Part shown: piece after piece, positions 21,378 through 31,135 of the stretch
Layout of the letters: every line of letters begins with the position of its first letter
How positions within the stretch are numbered: position 1 is the stretch's first letter
Assembly (NCBI RefSeq): GCF_001039355.2
Contig: NW_019775577.1
Coordinates: 96,887 to 128,028 of the forward strand
Reading direction: 5' to 3'
Source of the DNA: Lingula anatina
Lineage: Eukaryota; Brachiopoda; Lingulata; Lingulida; Lingulidae
DNA: 31,142 nucleotides
The notes under the pieces: model-generated
Seen by the model: only the letters and a program-made list of their open reading frames with translations
What the model was told of the DNA's origin: nothing
Database searches by the model: none
Translations under genes and position numbers: made by a program

Positions 21378-22312
21378 ATATAGTTGGCTGCAGTTCTGTA
21401 GGCCTGCGGTATATATAGGCACCTATCTCTTCAATTGAACCATTCAGCTCGCTTACTTGCAGTCAAAGTGATGTACTAGTAACATGTACAAGACGACTTG
21501 AATATTAGAATAAAACTTCTAGCATGCAAAATGATGAAAATGTGCATGATGATGTCCACAAACATACAGTATGTGTCGAGGAAAGTTGGTCTTAATTTTT
21601 AGTCCATTTTGAACAAAGTTAAATCAGTACTACATGGAGTCCACTGAAATGGAATGCCTGTATTATAAATAGAGAAATGACTGATATTTAGACCAAAAAT
21701 TTACTTGAATATATGAATTTTTTTCCATTTATTTCCTGAACCGCCGTATACAAAAAATATGGTTTAATAGTTACTACCAACTTTCAGTTTCAAAAGTTAT
21801 TTATTTAGCAATTTATTTATCTTTTTTATTGAAATCGATATCAGTATAACACATTATTCTCTTCTTTTCCAATAAGTTCCTACATCATAACGTTAATTCC
21901 AATATCCAAAATTAACGAGGCCGCCACTGGGTTTCTGTTTGATAACTATCAGAGTTTTTTCGTGTTTTGTAATTTTCTCACATAACTAAAAAATCTCACT
22001 CACCTCATTTTGTTTAATAAACTGTCATTTAGCAAATTCCACTTGATCTTTTGAAGTCAGGAAAACCAAGATATTAAAAAGGTTTGCCTAATATAATGTT
22101 GAATTAGATTAATTAATTGTACATAAAATTCCAAATTATTGACTAAATGTTAGAACATAGTGTGATCACAGAGGGGGCCATGACGTAAAGGGAAGGGGGT
22201 GTGGGACTAGGATAAATGATTGTTTGCCTTGAAACAGTAGACGAGGATAATTGTACTACTACATGTACGAAATACGTCTTGTTGGCTTCTTTATATTGCG
22301 TTTCTATAGCTA
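21378..22312. other. 3' UTR of gene D and intergenic DNA
   Basis: After the TAG stop, a short 3' UTR runs to a poly(A) signal at 21509. Beyond it the DNA is AT-rich and shows no gene or repeat that I can define. Confidence 0.45.
21509..21514 (+). terminator. AATAAA poly(A) signal of gene D
   Basis: A canonical hexamer 132 bases after the TAG stop of the peptide gene. It is the first one downstream on the plus strand. Confidence 0.6.
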
Positions 22313-22526
22313 GTTGTTATTGTTGTTGATGGTGTTGTTCAGGGTGTTGATGGTGATATTGCTTATGTTGTTGTTACTGATGCGTTGTTGTTTTTGTTGT
22401 TGATGATAATGATGTTGTTAATGTTGATCATGTTGTTGTTGCTAGCGGTTGTTGTTGTTGTTGTTGTTGTTGATCATGTTGTTATTATTGACATTGTTAT
22501 TGTGGATATCGTTGTTGTTGTTGTTG
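22313..22526. repeat. Degenerate (GTT)n repeat
   Basis: About 210 bp dominated by GTT/TTG units with GAT interruptions on the plus strand. The minus-strand open frame across it is a low-complexity Thr/Ile stretch and not a gene. Confidence 0.9.
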
Positions 22527-22698
22527 CCGGGGATATGTAAGAAGAGCTAAATCCACCAGGGGTCAGGGGGTCATACTTGCATGCCGGAGCGATAAGGTGA
22601 CGGTGGGGAACTTCATGAAAGCAGCCGAGCAGCTCGGGATGGCTCGTGATGTCGACACACCTTGGCACCATTTACTCCTTGCAATGGCCAATGCGTGA
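22525..22698 (+). other. GC-rich open frame, possible exon or gene remnant
   Basis: A frame without ATG start runs from the GTT repeat to TGA and reads ...CRSDKVTVGNFMKAAEQLGM, then a stretch ending HHLLLAMANA. Base composition is clearly richer in G/C and CpG than the neighbourhood, which in this window otherwise marks exons. I see no clean acceptor and know no matching family. It could be a terminal exon, a decayed gene piece or part of a repeat. Confidence 0.25.
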
Positions 22699-23907
22699 TA
22701 TTTATACCATTTATATTGTCCAGAAATACTGCACATGTCGCTCGACTTACAGGCAATCCCGGAATGTCATGCCTGTGAATATTCATGTCGTCCTAATCTC
22801 CAAGGTCTCGATCAGTGCAGCTAATTATGTCCTGATATGTGACTCGGTCAATACCACTTTTCTGAGGTCAGCAAATGAACATATTCACCTCAGACAAAAC
22901 CAATTTTTGTCTAATAAGAAACAGATTGATAATTATATTGAAATGAATTTTAAGCATTAAACAATTTGAAGGTCCTTCTTTTCTTTAAGAAGCTTAATGC
23001 GATGTAAAGACAGGCTGAAAACGCTCGTTTTAAAAGTAGCAGTGGACTTAAGGGAATCTGTTTGTTGTGCCATATATATGATCTATATAAGAATACACTG
23101 TGCAAAACAAAAAATAGATAAATTTACTTTTTGACTGTGGGTTGAGAGAGAGAGAGAGAGAGAGAGATACGCTGCAATCAAATAAAACATACTAAAAATC
23201 AGTGACACTACGATTTCTAGGACGAGAGAGAGAGAGAGAGACGTAGCAACAAATACATGTACGTACAACATTTAGTGGCACCTTCATTCCAGGGACATAA
23301 ACAACATGTGCGCTTACACGTCGTCTTTTACGAGTACAGCCACCTGAAATTGACCTCCAGGTGGCATCGATGAATCAAGAAGTTTCGATAAGAGGGACAG
23401 ACACCAAAATTATAATCTAAAGGGTTGTATGAGGCATTATTTAGTCCTATATAATATGCGAAAATAGCTTTTCCAGTTTCTTTTATATAAAATATTATCT
23501 TAATAGAAGTGCAATAAGAATAACACACAGGTACAAATAATGGTTACCGACCCACTGTCTAGCAGCCAATCCATCGATTACATAACTGAGAAGAAGATGT
23601 CTTGTGAACATTGCAGGTGTTTTGGCGATAAACAGATGGACTCAAAATAAGTTTAAGTCTGGTCAAGGGGAAGACCGTAGAAAGGAAAACACAATAAAGT
23701 TTTAATATTCACGCTCTTTTCTTTGACGTCCACGTCAGTATATCGTGGGTAAGTAATAGCTGTATAATGATTAAAATTTATTTAATTAATCAGAGTGGGT
23801 CATGGTTATATCATACGAGGACGTTTTCTATGTGAAAATTACGCTTCACAATGTAGTTTCAGTGGTGCTTCGTATATTATCTGACTTACAGAAAGTACTT
23901 ATTTCTG
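22699..23907. other. Intergenic between the two peptide genes
   Basis: It contains two (GA)n tracts (about 23144-23167 and 23224-23241) and AT-rich DNA. No signal-peptide exon of a third peptide copy was found here. A palindromic TGACGTCCACGTCA at about 23723-23736 resembles paired CRE half-sites 170 bp upstream of the TATA box of gene E. Confidence 0.4.
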
Positions 23908-23915
23908 TATAAATA
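23908..23915 (+). promoter_or_regulatory. TATA box of peptide gene E
   Basis: TATAAATA, 81 bp before the ATG at 23989. Transcription should start around 23938-23942, giving a 5' UTR of about 50 nt. Position and form match the element before gene D. Confidence 0.65.
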
Positions 23916-23988
23916 CGACTAGTTAGCAAAGAAACAAGTAATTATACCAAACATTCGCAAGAGCGCCGAAGAATATTGCTGAATCAAC

Positions 23989-25437
23989 ATGAAGAGGACC
24001 GTGCTGGGGTAGGTATTTTCACACTTGTATTATCCAATTCAATTTTGCCAATTTTCCTTGAACCTCTTTCCTTATAAAGACAAACCTACAAGTCTAGTGT
24101 ACATTATCATCTACATGTACATCGAAGTTCGACGAGGATTCATTTTTCTATGAATCAATACCTGTTGAATACAAAAAAAATGAACTTTAATGAAAAACAC
24201 CAAGTGTATGAGTAAACCAAGAGTCTTTTCCAATCCTGCCGCCTTCCAATGTGCTGACACCGGCGTAAAAATAACGATGATGACACGTTTAATTGCATAT
24301 ACTATTGCAATGGGACAGCCACCGTTGACAAATTTGTTAACATTTCAGATTGTTCTTTGTTCTGGCCATCACGTCGGGGTATGTCTTAAGTGAGGCTGTC
24401 AAGCTGACAGGTATGTAACCACAGATACAGTACAGAGATCGTATTTAGCTCATATGTTGTACATAAATGTAATCTGAGGTTTATTAGAATAATTGTCATT
24501 ATCTAATGGTATTATCGCGAAAGCGATGGACGTTCGTTAGAATGGAATTCCTAGAGCCACTACCCCTCCCTTTTAAAATCAAGGTCGGAATTAATTGAAA
24601 CATTTTGATCTCTTGGAAAATACAACAACAACTACAGCAATAATAATAATAAACTTTTCTTCTGTTTTTATCGTTCCTGTAGCTTCAATATTCATATCTT
24701 TACTTTAGATTCAGAAAACGCCGTAGAAAACTCTGAGGAAGTCCACATCTCAAAACGGTAAGTCTTCATCTTGCCTCTGTACTGAGTCCTGAAGCATCTG
24801 CATTTCAATCCCGTTCTTCTCTTTTGTGTGACCTCGTGTTATTGATTGCGCATCACACACGTCACACCTAACACATTTTGAGGCCAATCTTTTTTGCAGC
24901 AAAATAGTACATGACACTCGAAGCGTAAGAAAATGTATTTTTAGAGCCACTGTCTTTATTCAAGTTAATCCTTTAGAAGAAATAAAGAGAAATTATTAAT
25001 CATAACAACTTTAAGTTGTGTTTGTATGTTTAATGTGTAATTATCTCAAGCATTTAACTATATTAATTTATTTTGATTAAAGATATCTTTCAGTCTTATA
25101 CTAACACAAAATATAAATATAACACACAGAACATCTTAACTGCCATTATACCTCATTATATTTTTTTTTCTCCAGCGCATTCGCCGCTGCAACCCTGAGG
25201 GCTGCTCTACGGGGGCTGAGGTCCAAACCAGCGCAGACCGTGCTCAGAAAATTAGCCGAATACTACGGTAAAAAGTCCAGCATCAGCCGAGTTGCCGACG
25301 TGATTGAAGAAGTCCTTTCTGTAATGGGAAAGTACGACACAGCATTCAGCTCTTACTTCGTGGATGCCGCTGTGCGTCTGGGACTGGGCCGCGATTTTGG
25401 GCTCGCAGTGTACAATTTGATTTGGTTTTTGGTTTAA
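23989..25437 (+). CDS. Secreted cationic peptide precursor (gene E, paralogue of D)
   Basis: Exons are 23989-24008, 24349-24410, 24709-24757 and 25176-25437, with phases 2,1,2 as in gene D. Exons 1, 2 and 4 are identical in length to those of gene D; exon 3 is five codons shorter. The product has 130 residues: signal peptide MKRTVLGLFFVLAITSGYVL (likely cut near SEA), acidic pro-segment ending EEVHISKR, then an 86-residue mature peptide starting AFAAATLRAALRGLRSKPAQ. The mature part is 64% identical to that of gene D without gaps, has no cysteine and a net charge of about +5. The best conserved blocks are VLRKLAEYYG, AFSS-F-DAAVRLG and RDFGLAVYNL. Divergent sites include K/R swaps that keep charge, which suggests selection on physical properties. 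Function unknown; see gene D. Confidence 0.88.
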
Positions 25438-25482
25438 TTTTGTTGAATTCTGTTTGTTTGGAAAGGCTTCATATGGAGTGAT

Positions 25483-25488
25483 ATTAAA
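25483..25488 (+). terminator. ATTAAA poly(A) signal of gene E
   Basis: The common variant hexamer, 46 bases after the TAA stop, followed by a T-rich stretch from about 25510. Confidence 0.5.
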
Positions 25489-25565
25489 TGAGTGTTTCAG
25501 TCTAACTCGTTTTTTATTATCATTTTAAATCCAGGTCCTACTAAAGAAGTTACTTTCGAATTTTT

Positions 25566-25612
25566 GGTGTGTGCGTGTGCGCGTGTGTGTGTGTGTGTGT
25601 GTGTTTGAGTTG

Positions 25613-25669
<57 letters not shown>
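25566..25669. repeat. Compound (GT)n-(GA)n microsatellite
   Basis: An alternating GT/GC tract to about 25604, then about 27 GA units to 25669. The Ser/Leu- and His/Thr-repeat open frame on the minus strand is produced by this repeat. Confidence 0.95.
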
Positions 25670-25671
<2 letters not shown>

Positions 25672-26272
25672 TGTGTCAGAGTCACGACCCATCAGTATCA
25701 AACATGTAAAATGTCCAGATTAATTTTACTCAGGGTGGATTCACGCGTTTCATTATGATTTCTAATGTAAAATATTGTTTTTGTTCATTCAGCAGTTCAT
25801 TGATCTACCAGTTCTTTCATTATCTTACATCCTAAACCATGAAAAGACAATCACTTGATTATGTGGATCACTTATGAAACCCTTTAATAACTTGTTGAAT
25901 CATTCTATTAATGTTAACACAGAAATGTACAAACACAGAATACGTGTCATTTATTGAGTAAAAAGTACTAGTCCATTTCATAACGACCCTGAACATAACT
26001 TTTGTTCGAAAAGATAACCATTAATTGTCAACTGCAATGAAGATTTGACAATATAACTGAAAAAAAAAAAATTAAAGGGAGGTCTCGTTGCCTTTTTGAC
26101 GCATGTGTATAACTGCAAGTTCTGTAAATCAAAGCAGAGTACTGGCCTTACATTCAACAACATGGTGCGAAAAACACCCGTTTCAAGCAAAATTCTAGAT
26201 GGGCTGTTCTATCTCAGCATTCTTAATTTCACATACACTAATACATGTACCTCATTAGTCACGTCAGACTTT

Positions 26273-26274
26273 CA

Positions 26275-26319
<45 letters not shown>
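26273..26319. repeat. (AAT)n microsatellite
   Basis: About 15 AAT units, 30 bp downstream of the lectin stop codon on the minus strand, so probably within its 3' UTR. Confidence 0.92.
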
Positions 26320-26320
<1 letters not shown>

Positions 26321-26350
26321 CGATTAAAGAAAAATCCGAACAGTTCATTT

Positions 26351-28064
26351 CTAAGCTCTCTCCAGCTTAAACTGCTGGTTCGCCCCTCCGTGTCTGTCCC
26401 ACAGTTTCACCTCTGCCCCTTGGTGGGTGGCGTTATTCATGACGTCAAGGGCATAGTTGCCAAGTTGCGTGACGATGGTACCGTCCGCGTTTGGTATCCA
26501 ACGCTGATTTGCTCCGCCATTGAAGTCCCATAAGATGACGTCACATCCGGGATAAGCGTGACCATCTTTGACGTCAAGCACCTTACCTAGAACACAGAGT
26601 AACTTGTCCATGATTGAGATATGATATTTTTCTTTTTCTTTTCTTCTACTTTTCTTTCCTTTTTTTCTGCCACACGGAATAATGACCAAAATCTTATAAA
26701 ACTATACACAGTGTAAGTATCCCAATACAACGTAAGTGCATGCAGGCAACAACTAATTAACGGTTTTGATTGCATATTGTTGTCAACTTAATATGGATAG
26801 GGCCTCTCATTGGGATCTACTGGTAAATGTCAAATTGCAGTCAGTGCTTAAGTATCTAACACTATTTTTACAATTTTATTAGAGTAACCATTGTAAAGTG
26901 CTGTTAAACATCTGTAATGTACAAACAGACAGCCTATCAGTATACCTTTGAACCACTAGCCTTGTTTGAACTTCAATATAAACACAAGTGGCCAGTGAAG
27001 ATTACATATACCAATCCTCTAGAGTTCAAGGATCAGGGCAGGAATAATGCAGATTTATCAAATAATTCAGGTCAACTGACATTCATCAAATCTACCTTCG
27101 GACTGGACAGGTGCCCCCCTCCCCCTGATTGTCCTTGATATCTATTTATCAAAATAAATTAGCCTGTCATAGGTCTGGAATAAAGGCTAGGGGGTGTCTT
27201 GCTGTGACCATCAAATTGGGGATCTAATTATATGCATAAGTAATCAATAGAATAATAAACACAAGATCAATACAAGATTAATAAATTAAAAGATGCTCAA
27301 GAAATACTAGCACTCATTAAGTAAAGGAATGAATGTATAGATAAAGCCGACTAAAATGACATCGAACAAATCTTAATGAAACAAATAAATTTATGAATGA
27401 ATATAATAAATAAATAAATAAATAAAAAATAAATAAATAAACTCACCGTGCATTTTACTTTTAATCACGCCGTCATGGTATGTCCAGAGCTGGTTGTCTC
27501 CCCCGTTCTGCGGCCACAGGCAGATAGTGGCCCCGTTATGGCGGGCACAGTCCCGGATGTCTAGCACCATTCCCGTTGGTTTGTGTTTTACTATATAATA
27601 TGCACCGTGATGGTGGCTCGCATGATGACTGTGGTCTGCGCCCTGGGGGAGGGGGGAGATAAGGTTAATCAATTTTTTAGAATAAGATGAATTAACCCAA
27701 TGATAAAATGAAGTGATGTTAAAAAAAATAATAATAAAATTAAAACGAACGTTTTTTCTAGAAATTTTAAAATAGGTTCTTGATGGAAAGCTACTTCACT
27801 GCGTTGGCTTTGTTTGGGAAATTGTACGGGAAATTTTGAACACAGTTTACGCCTTTTTTGCAACAGTTTCATGCACTATTTTCAACATGTTCTTCTTTAC
27901 CTTCCACCACAGACTAATACATGTACTAATACAAACGCGTGCCGCATGCCGTTTTTCCTATTTTGATTTAAAACAACGAAAAAAATGTACAAGAGTGATG
28001 CAATAAACAATGATTATGATAAACTTAAATTATTTAAACTGAATATAAATGCAGCACTCACCAT
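26351..28064 (-). CDS. Single-domain ricin B-type (beta-trefoil) lectin
   Basis: Minus-strand exons are 28064-28062 (only the ATG, then GTGAGT), 27642-27447 and 26586-26351. Phases are 0 and 1, and the product has 144 residues. It is a sugar-binding beta-trefoil. Three subdomains each carry a D-[VI]-[RKM] block and end in a QxW-type motif: GLVLD-like VLDIRDC...GGDNQLW, then VLDVKDG...GGANQRW, then ALDVMNN...GGANQQF. The third has Phe for Trp. The length equals one complete trefoil, with no enzymatic or toxin partner domain. After the initiator Met comes a His-rich stretch (GADHSHHASHHHGAYY) and no signal peptide, so the protein may be cytosolic or leave by an unconventional route. The one-codon first exon is inferred from an exact ATG|GTGAGT consensus 419 nt upstream in matching phase; another first exon is possible. 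The gene converges with peptide gene E. Confidence 0.88.
26587..27446 (-). other. Lectin intron 2
   Basis: An 860-nt intron from donor G|GTGAGT (27446) to acceptor ttctag (26587). The donor lies beside an (AAAT)n run (about 27404-27440). Open frames here (for example 26917-27138, plus) show no motif. Confidence 0.85.
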
Positions 28065-28593
28065 TGTTCTATGTAATTGTTCAGTTAGAATTCCACAACA
28101 CAGAGCACCTGTTTGCAGCTGTAGTGTTTGCAGCAGAGTGGGGGGCGTATGCATTTAATATAAGTGGACAGCATACATTGTTACTTCATATCGAGGTCTG
28201 TTTATACGAGATCCGTTCTGGACCGAAAACCGGGTCTAAGATGCGACTTTAGACGATTCTTGACCGATTTAATTAAACCGCCGTCGAAGTGAAAAGGTTG
28301 GTTTATTTATTTTTGTTTTCTTCGTCTCAATTTTTTTATTACAGAAAATAGTATGAAAAAATATAGAATAGTAAACCAACTAATGAAATGATTAAACTGT
28401 ATATAAACGCTATTAGTGATACCAGTGGTATATTGAGAGTAACAGAAAAAAATAATAATGAGAAAATAATAATAATGAAAATGATAAAAAAGTATTAATT
28501 AAAAAAACAATGACACATAGCTAAATAATACATAACTTCACGACTGATGAGAAAAAGTCAGAAAGAAACTAGAAAAACACGCCGAAAGCGCAG
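28065..28593. other. Lectin 5' flank
   Basis: This should contain the lectin 5' UTR and promoter on the minus strand. It is AT-rich with AAT/ATA runs around 28440-28500. No TATA box can be assigned with confidence and no other gene is seen. Confidence 0.35.
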
Positions 28594-28821
28594 ACCTCCG
28601 CCAAGGCAGCAATTTTGGGTTATTTTTGATCATTGATTGATTAATGATCCAGATCACCACCAAAAACTAATCATCTTTTCCTTGGCCCACTACTGACAGT
28701 TCCTGAAAATTTCATCAAAATCGGTCCATAACTTTCTGAGTTATATTGATGACAGACAGACAAACAGAAAGACAGACAGACAAACAAACAGGGGTGAAAA
28801 CATAACCTCCTTGGCGGAGGT
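28594..28821. mobile_element. Dispersed repeat with 13-bp perfect terminal inverted repeats
   Basis: ACCTCCGCCAAGG (28594-28606) and its exact reverse complement CCTTGGCGGAGGT (28809-28821) bound a 228-bp unit. The interior includes GATCATTGATTGATTAATGA, a block ending ATCAAAATCGGTCCATAACT and a (GACA)n-like tract. I recall very similar sequence being widespread in marine invertebrate genomes, but cannot check the class. Non-coding. Confidence 0.75.
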
Positions 28822-30347
28822 AATAACCAAAAAGATAAAAAGAAAAAATATGGTTCGCTTATTCTTGGACATAATGCTTATTTCACTTGAAATGAATATT
28901 TAAGGAAGTCAGTTACGATGACGACGGTCTGAGCGAGGCTTCCTCCCCCAGTTTAATCAAAACGGACTTCATTTTAATATACAGTAAGATTTCTGTGTAA
29001 TCAGGTGTTTGTTAATGACGCAAGTTGGTCCTAATTTCGGTGTAAATGAACAGCCCCCGTCTGTACTACCCCTATCAATGAACGATCTGAGCGCTATCTG
29101 TTTGCAGGCAGTGATAACGACGTCATACTCATGTGATTTAGGATTGTGAGCAGCAATTCAGAGTCGTGTGATTTAAATGTGTTGAGGAAGAAGTGGGCGA
29201 TATTTGAGTCATTTTAAGCATCATGCATTTGGTGAATTTTTTTTCAGATTGCGTGGTTGTTTCAATGTGACAGTTTACAAGGAAATCAGCGGTGTCAAAA
29301 CCTTGAATAGATTTTTTGAAAATCTGACAATATCCATGGTCCATGTAGTCTAATTTTATATTGCTATACTTTATTTTATTTTGATGACGCAGTGCAAATT
29401 GATGGAGAGAAAATAAGTTCTGAACATAGTTGAAAAGTATATATAAAATGCTAATAACATGGTTGATTTTCAAAGTTGATCAAAGTGACCCAGATCGATC
29501 ATATATAATTCGAACGAATTATACATCACAAATATGATAACAGGGATATATTAATTAGCCTCACCTGATAGAATATATCAATATCAAAGTGTATTATATC
29601 GTGTAAACTGAAACAAGTTTTTTCTCAGTAAAGACTGGGGGGGGGGGTTAAAAACAATATCTACAAAGTTAAAAGTGGCAACCTTAACTCCCCCCTCCCA
29701 AACCCCCCTCTTACCCCCCTCTCCTTAACTGTCGCATTGCACAAGACGCTGCGTATCAAGTAGACACGCTATTCGGGTCACGTAAATCTGGTAAATATAG
29801 GCCTACCTAGTTTAACATGTACCCGTGGCCTTGATGATGGCACGATGACCGAGATACGCAGACCACGTGACTGTGATACAGCACCTAGTTGCACTGGGAA
29901 CGGCCACACACCCCCTGACTGTTAAGGAAGAGATTTAAGGGAGACTGGATCCAAGTTGAACCATCCACTACCGTCTGGGAGTATTTTGATCTTAATCCAA
30001 AATGGTAAGGGGCAGAAATAGTTTGTAAACTGGTCGTTATTTTCGTAGTTAATGGTAAACAACTCCGTGAAAGACGTAAATAGGAAATAAATCGATAGCG
30101 TAGACGTTAAAGACCGTAAGTTAAGTATACAAAGTATATCGCTGTGATCGTGGGAATATTAACTTTAAGCGGTGTTGTCACTCAAACACCGGTGTCCCAT
30201 TACTATTGTGTTTCACGTAACTTTACAGGTACTGTATATAGCCTGTATGACGTACGCAACAGTACGCTTTGCTTCATCTTAGCAATGGAAAAAATACACA
30301 TGTTTATGTTTTGTCTGCTGAGGCGGGTCTTAGGGTCAGGTTGACGT

Positions 30348-30367
30348 GGGGGTGGGGTGGGTGGGGG
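30348..30367 (+). other. Strong G-quadruplex motif
   Basis: GGGGGTGGGGTGGGTGGGGG: four G runs separated by single T loops, the most stable class of intramolecular G-quadruplex by general knowledge. Its location near a possible promoter is suggestive only. Confidence 0.7.
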
Positions 30368-31094
30368 AGAGGGTCTGCTCTAGGGATGCCTTGCTCAAAA
30401 AGCTTAAGATTGACCTACCCGAACTGTCACTGTCACCCAAACCATCTGAAGTTATAAAGGGTTTATTTACACACGCACACATGATAATACAATAATACGG
30501 GGCACACAGCCGAGGAATGGTATGGCAACGTAACATGGTACAGTGAAGGCCTACATAGCGGAATGTACATAACGGAGTACTGTAAAAGAGTGGAACGCAA
30601 CAAGTTCATTTTCGAGCCATATGTGCCCATCCCACTACCACCTTACCCCCGCAACATTAATTTCACGAAGCGATATTAGGCTGATTATTTGTTCTACGGC
30701 TAAGAACCTGTTATCAGTGTAATGACTGAGAAAGTGAAAGCGGAAGTATTAGTAGGACTCATTAAAGGCTTTCAAAAGAGTTGTACTCTATTGCGTTAAA
30801 CATTCCTCGTTGTGACAATTTATCAGATCTTAATCAGTGCTACTTATACGTCGATATGAAAAAGAATATGAGTTGTAATACAATTGGTATAAAATCTCAA
30901 TTAAGGGTTTACCCCTCTGTGTCTCCGTGATAAGTATTAATTCGCTAAGGCAAATAGTTGTTGTTGACATAGTAAGCTTTTCTGTTGTTAGGAAGTTATT
31001 TCGTGTGTAGCAGCAAAACATGTGTTGAGCGCAGCTTCTGCGTGTAAAATATTTAAAGAACTTTCTCACTTGACATCAAATCTCTATAGAAGAT

Positions 31095-31135
31095 GGGGGG
31101 GGGGGGGGCAATGGATCATGCCCCCCCCCCCCCCC
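31095..31135. repeat. Poly-G / poly-C inverted repeat
   Basis: G14 (31095-31108), then CAATGGATCATG, then C15 (31121-31135). The arms can form a 14-bp G:C hairpin with a 12-nt loop. Exact run lengths may be sequencing-limited. Confidence 0.85.

Larger units (their letters stand above)
25438..26350. other. Gene E 3' UTR and convergent intergenic space
   Basis: It lies between the plus-strand peptide gene and the minus-strand lectin gene, which converge here. It holds a compound GT/GA microsatellite and an (AAT)n tract. AATAAA for the minus strand at 25955-25950 could end the lectin transcript. No gene seen. Confidence 0.45.

Noticed and set aside
25497-25685. Open frame with Ser-Leu and His-Thr repeats (minus strand)
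   Set aside because: Produced by the GA/GT compound microsatellite.
27391-27672. Lectin exon read as a longer protein starting MINLISPLPQ
   Set aside because: The N-terminal extension is the polypyrimidine tract and acceptor (ccccag) of the intron, and the C-terminal extension is the (AAAT)n intron after the GTGAGT donor.
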